NCBI GenBank assembly: GCA_004000625.1
Contig: SAUS01000105.1
Coordinates: forward strand, 1 to 6,565
Origin: Candidatus Cibiobacter qucibialis
GTDB lineage: Bacteria > Bacillota > Clostridia > Oscillospirales > Ruminococcaceae
DNA length: 6,565 nt
Direction: 5' to 3'
The notes below the pieces were generated by a model. The model had not been told where the DNA came from. It made no database searches and saw only the letters and a program-made list of their open reading frames with translations. Below are positions 1 to 4,574 of the stretch, piece after piece; within the stretch, counting starts at the first letter, position 1, and each line of letters opens with the position of its first letter. Position numbers and translations under genes: made by a program.

Positions 1-2
1 CG

Positions 3-59
3 GCATATTTGCGATATGCAGTTTGCGGATGTTGCTTGTGCATTAAAAACGCAAACTGC
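3..59. repeat. Two overlapping inverted repeats downstream of the LtaS-like gene
   Basis: GCATAT (3-8) is repeated inverted as ATATGC (14-19) around TTGCG. GCAGTTTGCG (18-27) is repeated inverted as CGCAAACTGC (50-59), a perfect 10-bp match across a 22-nt spacer. The two structures share bases 18-19, so they would compete in RNA. They lie 44-100 bases past the stop of the minus-strand LtaS-like gene. Neither stem is followed by a U-tract on either strand, so I do not call a rho-independent terminator; a 3'-end-protecting structure or an operator of a gene outside the window is possible. The repeats are directly visible; any role is a guess. Confidence 0.5.
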
Positions 60-102
60 TATAAATCAGAGGAATCCTGGCTGACGTCTGCTTATCAGCT
101 TC

Positions 103-1980
103 TTACTTTTCCACCTGGAACAAATTCTGCTGACGGGTTGCTTTGGCACCGATGTTGTTATACTCCAAATTGAAGTACCCATGCACCCAGGCATCCAGCT
201 CTGCATTCTCGCCGTAGGTGTGGGTCACGCCGTCCGCGTCCATATAGTCATTGGCGGCTGTCACCACCGGGGCCACCTGCTTGAGTGCCAGCAGGTACTG
301 GTAATACGGGGTCAGCGGCAGCCCGGCATTTTCCACCAGGGTGGGAGCCAGCATGCACATATCCATGCGGTTGTACTCGTCGGTGGCGCTGGTCTGGCCT
401 GCGTTTTCCAGCGGGTAGTTTGCCCAGATCAGGTAGGGCGTGCTGCGCTCCAAAATCTGCAAATTGTTCTCATCGGTAAAGGTATGGTCGGCCACATGAT
501 CCACAAAGCTGGGGGCGTGGTCGCCTGCCATGGCAACAATCACCTTGCGGCCGGTCTTTTCGTACTGCTCGGTCAGGTATTCGGTCAGTTCGCCAAAGGC
601 ACGGTCGGTCATATAGATGTTGCTCAGGTATTCATCCATGATGGAATCATACTCGCCGTAATCGGTTGCGGCATGCACGATATCCTCCTCCGGGGGGTTC
701 ATATCGTAATCGCCGTGGCTCTGGATGGAAACCAGGAACACAAACCGCGGCTGGTCCTCCGGCATTGCTTCATACAAACCTTCCAGGTCGCGGTAGGTGG
801 CGCTGTCGGTCTGGTAGGGGCGGCTGCCATAGGTTTCCTTGGTCGGAAAATCATCCTGGAAGTGGGTCTCGTCAAAGCCCAGCGTCAGCCAGGCAGAATC
901 GCGGCGGTAGTTGGAGTTGGTATAGGGGTGGGCTGCCAGCGTGGCATACCCCAGATCTTTCAGGTTGCTGACCAGGCTGTTTGCCTTGTGCAGGTTCAAC
1001 CAGTTGAACGGTGTGATGGAGGGCATCAGCATCAGCGAGTTGGAGGAAAGCATCTCGTACTCGCTGGAGTTGGTGCCGCCGCCCACATGCGGGCTGATGG
1101 TGTGGCCATAAATGGAGTTGGGCAGGTTTTTGGTCACCTGCATGATCTCCTGGTCGGCCTGCAGGTCCGTTACCAGGTCAAAGTCATAAAAGCTTTCGGA
1201 CAGGATCAGGAACACATCGGGGTAGTCCTGCTCGTTTGCCGTTTCGGGGCTGGCCTGATAGTCCTGCGCCATTGCAGCGGCCTCGGTGGCGGCGTCCTCG
1301 CTGTAGCCGTCCGGCTGCAGGATGGGGTCCACCATCAGGCTGGCGGCTTCAAGGCTACCCGCCAGGTAGCCGTACTTATAATAGGTTTCCTGCCAGGCCC
1401 AGCCGTAAGTGGCGGCGGGCTTGATGGGGTTGGGGCTGAAATACCCCAGATACAGCACCGCAAAAATGCCGCAGGCGCAGGCCAGCGCATGAGCGCCGCG
1501 CTGTTTCCAGCTGCGCTTATGCTTGCCGGCCAGTTTGACCTGCACAACGGCAGCCACCAGCACCGGGATGTACAGCAGCGCAATGGTAATAACTGTCTGG
1601 GTAATGTGCAGGGTATAACTGCCCATCACCTCTGCCGCGGTGCCCAGGTTCAGGATGTCCTGCGGCATCAGGGCGGAACCATGCAGGTCCCGCGTGTAAT
1701 AGTTGACCAGCGCCAGCACGGTAAAAATCAGGCCGGAAACGCCGGTTGCAATGCCCCAGCTGCCGCACAGGGCAAACACCACCAGCGTCAGGCAGAACGC
1801 CGTCAGCGCATTGAGCGGTGCGTATACCGGCCACTGCCCCGCCATGTAGTTGGCAGTTACGCCGTCAGAAATTTCTAACTGGTAGCGCGCCACAAAGGCC
1901 GCTGCCACAGCCAGCGCAAATGGCAGCACCGTGCCAAGCCAGAAGCGCTTGCTTTTTAATGTTTTTTTGATGTTTTGCAT
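103..1980 (-). CDS. LtaS-like membrane sulfatase/phosphoglycerol transferase
   Basis: This 625-aa protein has the LtaS architecture: an N-terminal membrane domain with about five TM segments (near residues 13-31, 54-71, 76-93, 126-147, 163-180), a linker, then an extracellular sulfatase-type domain from about residue 253. Expected catalytic and metal ligands are present: Glu262 in LSESFYD, nucleophile Thr303 in GGGTNSSEYEML, His422 in SIQSHGDY, and Asp487-His488 in AGDHAP. Family knowledge: such enzymes transfer glycerol-phosphate from phosphatidylglycerol to a growing polymer or glycolipid outside the membrane, as in lipoteichoic acid synthesis. Whether this one makes LTA or decorates another glycan cannot be read from sequence, so no symbol is given. 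The ATG at 1980 has AGGA (1989-1986) 5 nt upstream and a promoter about 105-130 bases upstream. Length is near the usual 600-650 aa. It stands alone, divergent from the MYG1 operon. No frameshift is seen. Confidence 0.9.
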   Translation of the reverse strand: MQNIKKTLKSKRFWLGTVLPFALAVAAAFVARYQLEISDGVTANYMAGQWPVYAPLNALTAFCLTLVVFALCGSWGIATGVSGLIFTVLALVNYYTRDLHGSALMPQDILNLGTAAEVMGSYTLHITQTVITIALLYIPVLVAAVVQVKLAGKHKRSWKQRGAHALACACGIFAVLYLGYFSPNPIKPAATYGWAWQETYYKYGYLAGSLEAASLMVDPILQPDGYSEDAATEAAAMAQDYQASPETANEQDYPDVFLILSESFYDFDLVTDLQADQEIMQVTKNLPNSIYGHTISPHVGGGTNSSEYEMLSSNSLMLMPSITPFNWLNLHKANSLVSNLKDLGYATLAAHPYTNSNYRRDSAWLTLGFDETHFQDDFPTKETYGSRPYQTDSATYRDLEGLYEAMPEDQPRFVFLVSIQSHGDYDMNPPEEDIVHAATDYGEYDSIMDEYLSNIYMTDRAFGELTEYLTEQYEKTGRKVIVAMAGDHAPSFVDHVADHTFTDENNLQILERSTPYLIWANYPLENAGQTSATDEYNRMDMCMLAPTLVENAGLPLTPYYQYLLALKQVAPVVTAANDYMDADGVTHTYGENAELDAWVHGYFNLEYNNIGAKATRQQNLFQVEK

Positions 1981-2025
1981 GGGTATCCTGTTCCTTCGCT
2001 TTGTTTGTTCATTAAGTTGCGGTCA

Positions 2026-2075
2026 ACATTCCGCGTCAACACGCCGAATGTCCGGTATGCCCGCAAAAGGGCATA
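2026..2075 (-). promoter_or_regulatory. Two consecutive stem-loops in the leader of the LtaS-like gene
   Basis: Between the promoter and the start codon, two inverted repeats follow each other. TATGCCC (2056-2062) pairs with GGGCATA (2069-2075) around a 6-nt loop, a perfect 7-bp stem that would sit at the very 5' end of the predicted transcript. ACATTCCGCG (2026-2035) pairs with CGCCGAATGT (2042-2051) around TCAACA, with one mismatch in 10. GTCAACA also occurs twice (2022-2028, 2035-2041), partly overlapping the second stem. The structures could stabilise the mRNA 5' end or bind a regulator. I recognise no riboswitch class, and no U-tract follows, so no attenuator is called. Confidence 0.45.
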
Positions 2076-2082
2076 TTAGGTT

Positions 2083-2111
2083 AGTATATCACATTTTATG
2101 CCGGTTGTGAA
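2083..2111 (-). promoter_or_regulatory. Promoter of the LtaS-like gene (sigma-A type, extended -10)
   Basis: On the minus strand, -35 TTCACA (2111-2106, 5 of 6 to TTGACA) is separated by exactly 17 nt from -10 TATACT (2088-2083, 5 of 6 to TATAAT). An extended TG lies one base upstream of the -10 (2091-2090). The predicted start of transcription is near 2076, giving a leader of about 95 nt. Its -10 is about 88 bases from the divergent MYG1 -35. Confidence 0.75.
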
Positions 2112-2175
2112 TCACCGTTTTTCGGCCAAATGCTGCCACTTGTTCCAAATCTGGCCCGCCCGCGCAGATTTTGCA

Positions 2176-2204
2176 TTTACCAACCTACGCTTTCATGTTA
2201 TAAT
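2176..2204 (+). promoter_or_regulatory. Promoter of the MYG1 / GIY-YIG-GNAT operon
   Basis: A perfect TATAAT (2199-2204) with an extended TG at 2196-2197 lies 17 nt downstream of TTTACC (2176-2181, 4 of 6 to TTGACA). Transcription would start near 2211, giving a leader of about 36 nt that carries the ribosome binding site GGAGG (2235-2239), 7 nt before the ATG at 2247. The AT-rich stretch around 2198-2220 stands out against the GC-rich flanks. Confidence 0.75.
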
Positions 2205-2246
2205 ATTAATTAATCATCATTTTACCCCATAGACGGAGGCTATTCT

Positions 2247-3083
2247 ATGAAAATTCCTGCAAAAGGTTTTACTCACGGCGGCAAGTTCCATGCAGACGAT
2301 GTGTTTGCCACAGCGCTGCTGATGATTGTGCGGCCGGATATCAAAGTAACCCGCGGTTTTGTTGTGCCGGATGGTTTTGACGGCATTGTGTACGATGTGG
2401 GCTGCGGTATGTTTGACCACCACCAGGAACCGCGCGAAAGCCGCCCCAACGGCGTGCCCTATGCGGCCTTTGGCCTGCTGTGGCGCGTGTTGGGTGCCCA
2501 GCTGGTGGGTGCCCACCAGGCCCGCCTGCTGGATGAAAATTTTGTTCAGCCCCTGGACTTGAACGATAACACCGGCGAACAGAACTCCCTGGCCGATGCC
2601 ATCGGCAGCTTTAACCCCGTGTGGGATTCCGGCGAAGATTCCGATGCCTGCTTCTGGCGCGCCGTGCCCTTTGCCAAGCAGGTGCTTGAAAACGAGATTG
2701 CCGCAGCCAACGCCGTGAACCGCGCGGACGAGACCGTCCAGAACGCCTACAAGAACTCCAAGGACGGCATTGTGGTCCTGCCGGACTACATGCCCTGGAA
2801 AAACGGCCTGTACAAAACCGATGCCCTGTTTGTTGTCTACCCCAGCCAGCGCGGCGGCTACAGCGCCCAGTGCGTGACCGATTACAAGACCCGCCGCAGC
2901 AAGGTGCCGTTCCCGCCCGCATGGGGCGGCCAGCCGGAGGAGATCCTGCGCGAAAAGAGCGGCCTGGCTCTCAAGTTCTGCCACCCCAGCCGTTTCCTTG
3001 TCACCGCGGAAACCAAAGAGGATGCCATTGAGGCATGCCGCCGTGCCCTGCGCGCCGCCGGAAGGCCGGTGAGCGCACAGTGA
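2247..3083 (+). CDS. MYG1/UPF0160 family protein (DHH-like metal hydrolase)
   Basis: The 278-aa protein opens with the family hallmark THGGKFHADDVFA (residues 9-21; His10, His15, Asp17 are probable metal ligands), followed by YDVGCGMFDHHQE (49-61; Asp50, Asp58-His59-His60) and a later acidic LDLNDNTG motif (103-110). The C-terminal half carries GGYSAQCV (203-210) and PPAWGGQPEEILREKSG (223-239), matching the conserved end of the family. Family knowledge: these proteins resemble DHH phosphoesterases; eukaryotic MYG1 is an organellar and nuclear 3'-5' exoribonuclease, while bacterial members are often labelled metal-dependent protein hydrolase without strong evidence. An RNA- or nucleotide-cleaving role is therefore inference. 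No signal peptide or TM segment is seen, so it should be cytosolic. It has its own promoter and GGAGG site, and its stop overlaps the next gene's start by 4 nt. It is shorter than eukaryotic MYG1, usual for bacterial versions. Confidence 0.85.
   Translation: MKIPAKGFTHGGKFHADDVFATALLMIVRPDIKVTRGFVVPDGFDGIVYDVGCGMFDHHQEPRESRPNGVPYAAFGLLWRVLGAQLVGAHQARLLDENFVQPLDLNDNTGEQNSLADAIGSFNPVWDSGEDSDACFWRAVPFAKQVLENEIAAANAVNRADETVQNAYKNSKDGIVVLPDYMPWKNGLYKTDALFVVYPSQRGGYSAQCVTDYKTRRSKVPFPPAWGGQPEEILREKSGLALKFCHPSRFLVTAETKEDAIEACRRALRAAGRPVSAQ
3068..3072 (+). promoter_or_regulatory. Ribosome binding site setting the GTG start at 3080
   Basis: GGTGA, complementary to the 3' end of 16S rRNA, lies inside the end of the MYG1 gene, 7 nt before the GTG at 3080. 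It favours this GTG, in a GTGA stop-start overlap, over an in-frame ATG at 3035 that lies deeper inside the MYG1 gene. Confidence 0.6.
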
Positions 3084-3940
3084 GCGCCGAAACTCTAGAG
3101 CAGTTTGGTCCCCGCCCCAGCACCGCGGCAGACTGCCAGCCAGACCCGGCTTCCGCCTGGGTCTACATGGTGCGCTGCGCGGATGGCAGCCTGTATTCCG
3201 GCTGGACCAATGACCTTGCCCGTCGCCTGCGCGCCCACAAGGGCGGCAAGGCCGGTGCCAAGTATACCCACGCCAAAGGTGCCGTTAAGCTGACCTATGC
3301 CGAGCGCTGCACCGATAAAAGTGCCGCCCTGAAGCGGGAAGCCTCCCTGAAAAAGCTGCCAAAACCCGAAAAGGAAGCCCTTGCCGCCCAGTGGACCGCT
3401 GAAAACACCATCACCCTGCGGGATGCCGCGCCGGAGGACGCCGCTGCCGTGGCGGAGCTGTACAACTGGTATGTCACCCACTCCACGGCCACTTTCCAGT
3501 ATGACCTGTGTACCGAGGAATTCCAGCGCGAAAATATCGCCCATGTGCAGCAGCGCGCGCCGTTCCTGGTTGCCGTCAATGCAGCGGGCAAGCTGTGCGG
3601 CTTTGCCTGCGCCCACCCCTGGCACAGCCGCACAGCGTATGCGTGGGATGTGGAGCTAACCGTTTACTGCGCCCACGACTGTGTGGGCCAGGGGGTTGGC
3701 GGGCGGCTGTACAAAGCCCTGCTGGACGGCGTGCGCCAGCGCGGCTACTGCAACGCCGTTGCCCTTGTGACCGGCCAGAACAAAGAGAGCTGCGCGTTCC
3801 ATAAAGCGCTCGGCTTCAAAAAAATCGGCGTGGAACCCCGCACTGGGTACAAGTTCGGCCAATGGTTGGACCTTGCCTATTGGTGGATGGACCTGCGCCC
3901 CGGCCAGGAGCCTCCGGAGCCGGTGCGCCTGGGGCGATAA
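3080..3940 (+). CDS. GIY-YIG endonuclease domain fused to GNAT acetyltransferase
   Basis: With the GTG start the protein is 286 aa and has two domains. Residues about 26-101 form a GIY-YIG domain of the small YhbQ/UPF0213 type: WVYMVRCADGSLYSG (27-41; Tyr29 and Tyr39), LARRLRAH (46-53; Arg48/49, His53) and LKREASLKKL (84-93; Glu87, the probable metal ligand). All catalytic positions appear intact. Residues about 110-273 form a GNAT domain most like phosphinothricin/methionine-sulfoximine acetyltransferases: ITLRDAAPEDAAAVAELYN at the start, VELTVY (191-196), acetyl-CoA loop GQGVGGRLY (203-211), and the signature end FHKALGFKKIGV...GYKFGQWLDLAYW (240-268). The usual first Gln/Arg of the acetyl-CoA loop is Val202. 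The domains are joined by only about 10 residues with no stop or frameshift. GIY-YIG proteins nick DNA; PAT-like enzymes acetylate small amines. A combined function is unknown. It is translationally coupled to MYG1 and ends in a terminator. Confidence 0.88.
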   Translation: MSAETLEQFGPRPSTAADCQPDPASAWVYMVRCADGSLYSGWTNDLARRLRAHKGGKAGAKYTHAKGAVKLTYAERCTDKSAALKREASLKKLPKPEKEALAAQWTAENTITLRDAAPEDAAAVAELYNWYVTHSTATFQYDLCTEEFQRENIAHVQQRAPFLVAVNAAGKLCGFACAHPWHSRTAYAWDVELTVYCAHDCVGQGVGGRLYKALLDGVRQRGYCNAVALVTGQNKESCAFHKALGFKKIGVEPRTGYKFGQWLDLAYWWMDLRPGQEPPEPVRLGR

Positions 3941-3960
3941 AACTGCATAACACAAAATTA

Positions 3961-3998
3961 AGCGGGGCACTGCTGATTGGCAGCGCCTCGCTTTTGTT
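3961..3998 (+). terminator. Rho-independent terminator of the MYG1 operon
   Basis: A 13-position stem, AGCGGGGCACTGC (3961-3973) against GCAGCGCCTCGCT (3980-3992), closes a TGATTG loop with one G-T wobble and one A-C mismatch, and is followed by TTTGTT. It starts 20 bases after the stop codon at 3940. The A-rich AAAATTA just before the stem gives a weak terminator in the other direction too. The MITE-like element begins 5 bases after the T-tract. Confidence 0.85.
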
Positions 3999-4002
3999 AT
4001 AA

Positions 4003-4176
4003 AGGCAATACCGCATAATTCTAAGTGCCGATACGGCGAGCGAGGTGCGGCAGATGCTAAGCCAAAAGCGCAGATAATACTTTGTGTATTATCGAGCATT
4101 TTGGCAACGCAGATGCCGTGCCGCAGCCGCCGGAGCGGTGCTTGAGCCGTTAGGCGGGAATTGTGCGGTATTGCCT
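4003..4176. mobile_element. MITE-like palindromic element, complete copy (174 bp)
   Basis: The element is bounded by AGGCAATACCGCATAATTC (4003-4021) and its inverted partner at 4158-4176, matching in 18 of 19 positions. The interior is itself largely palindromic: GATAATAC (4073-4080) and GTATTATC (4086-4093) form the central hairpin with loop TTTGT, GCCAAAA (4061-4067) faces TTTTGGC (4099-4105), and TGCGGCA (4046-4052) faces TGCCGCA (4119-4125). It encodes no plausible protein. A second copy, inverted, begins at 6444 and matches 119 of 122 bases without gaps, so this is a dispersed repeat family and not chance structure. Short terminal repeats, small size and no coding capacity fit a MITE or a large REP/BIME-like element moved by a transposase elsewhere. 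Target duplication is unclear; A-rich bases (TAA left, AAA right) flank the ends. Confidence 0.8.
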
Positions 4177-4183
4177 AAAGATT

Positions 4184-4213
4184 TGTAGGGCGCGATGCCC
4201 TCATCGCGCCGCG
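4184..4213. repeat. Small hairpin repeat, unit 1
   Basis: TGTAG followed by GGCGCGATG (4189-4197), loop CCCT, CATCGCGCC (4202-4210) forms a perfect 9-bp stem, 8 bases beyond the MITE-like element. It is aligned at a 70-bp offset with unit 2 (4254-4283): TGTAG, the GATGCC core and the CCGC tail agree, while the stem differs by paired changes. This fits a REP-like family; I recall similar TGTAGGG hairpins in Faecalibacterium-type genomes but cannot check. Confidence 0.65.
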
Positions 4214-4253
4214 GAGAAACGTAAATCCATCCACCGCAAACCTGTAAACGATC

Positions 4254-4283
4254 TGTAGAGGACGATGCCTGCATCGTCCCGCA
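4254..4283. repeat. Small hairpin repeat, unit 2
   Basis: TGTAGA followed by GGACGATG (4260-4267), loop CCTG, CATCGTCC (4272-4279) forms a perfect 8-bp stem. Compared with unit 1, the pair C4191-G4208 becomes G4261-C4278 and G4192-C4207 becomes A4262-T4277, so pairing is kept at both sites. The roughly 40 bases between the units show no obvious structure. Confidence 0.65.
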
Positions 4284-4343
4284 TACTGAGCTGCAACCAT
4301 GGGATACTGTCATCAACATCCTATCTCCCCGCCGCGCGTTTTT

Positions 4344-4378
4344 GTTTTCCACAAGAAGCCCCTCTGTTTGTGGAAAAC
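4344..4378. repeat. 11-bp inverted repeat with DnaA-box-like halves
   Basis: GTTTTCCACAA (4344-4354) and TTGTGGAAAAC (4368-4378) are perfect inverted repeats around a 13-nt spacer. Each half contains TTTTCCACA, one base from the DnaA box TTATCCACA. No T-tract directly follows on either strand, so it is not a typical terminator. It lies about 200 bases upstream of ftsH, beyond the probable promoter. It may be a protein-binding site or simply an RNA hairpin. Confidence 0.5.
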
Positions 4379-4522
4379 CGTTCAGATTCTTTTCACTTTT
4401 CCCTGTCGTTACGCGGTCTGCATTCCTGTTTTTGCCCACAAACTGCCCTTGTTCACGCAAAGTTTACCGGAATTTCCAGCTATTTCATGCCTTGTTCATC
4501 CGCAGTTCATTTTTATTCTTCA

Positions 4523-4558
4523 TGATAGAATCTATCGGGGGCCCCTATTACCGCCCCC
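4523..4558 (+). promoter_or_regulatory. Probable ftsH promoter: palindrome over -10 and 5' GC hairpin
   Basis: TAGAAT (4526-4531) with an extended TG at 4523-4524 is the best -10 candidate; no good -35 stands at 16-18 nt. An alternative is TTGTTC (4492-4497) with TATTCT (4514-4519) at 16 nt. GATAGA (4524-4529), one A, then TCTATC (4531-4536) is a perfect 13-bp palindrome exactly over the -10, suggesting an operator. GGGGGC (4537-4542) and GCCCCC (4553-4558) can form a hairpin at the likely 5' end of the transcript, 4 bases before the ribosome binding site. No CIRCE element (TTAGCACTC-N9-GAGTGCTAA) is seen. Confidence 0.45.
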
Positions 4559-4562
4559 AACT

Positions 4563-4567
4563 GGAGG
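4563..4567 (+). promoter_or_regulatory. Ribosome binding site setting the ftsH start at 4575
   Basis: GGAGG lies 7 nt before the ATG at 4575. The reading frame stays open upstream to an ATG at 4299, but that extension crosses the promoter region and reads as non-coding, so 4575 is the true start. Confidence 0.85.
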
Positions 4568-4574
4568 AATTGTT

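Noticed and set aside
181..1878. A 565-codon open frame on the plus strand, antisense to the LtaS-like gene
   Set aside because: It is the mirror of a GC-rich coding strand: the translation is rich in His, Gln, Gly and Val with no recognisable domain, and it lacks a ribosome binding site, whereas the minus-strand frame has all family motifs.
3035..3079. Upstream ATG start for the GIY-YIG-GNAT gene
   Set aside because: It lies 45 bases deeper in the MYG1 gene, adds an Arg-rich tail with no family match, and the GTG at 3080 has a well-spaced GGTGA and a typical 4-nt overlap.
4184..4283. CRISPR array
   Set aside because: Only two hairpin units, 70 bases apart, with diverged stems and one interval; no regular repeat-spacer pattern or cas gene.
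4344..4378. Rho-independent terminator or replication origin
   Set aside because: No T-tract directly after the stem on either strand; only two DnaA-box-like motifs and no dnaA, dnaN or AT-rich unwinding region nearby.
4089..4460. Small minus-strand open frame across the repeats upstream of ftsH
   Set aside because: Its sequence is made from repeat-element and hairpin DNA; no domain and no convincing ribosome binding site.
4299..4574. In-frame N-terminal extension of ftsH
   Set aside because: It crosses the inverted repeat and promoter region and has no FtsH-like content; the GGAGG at 4563-4567 sets the start at 4575.
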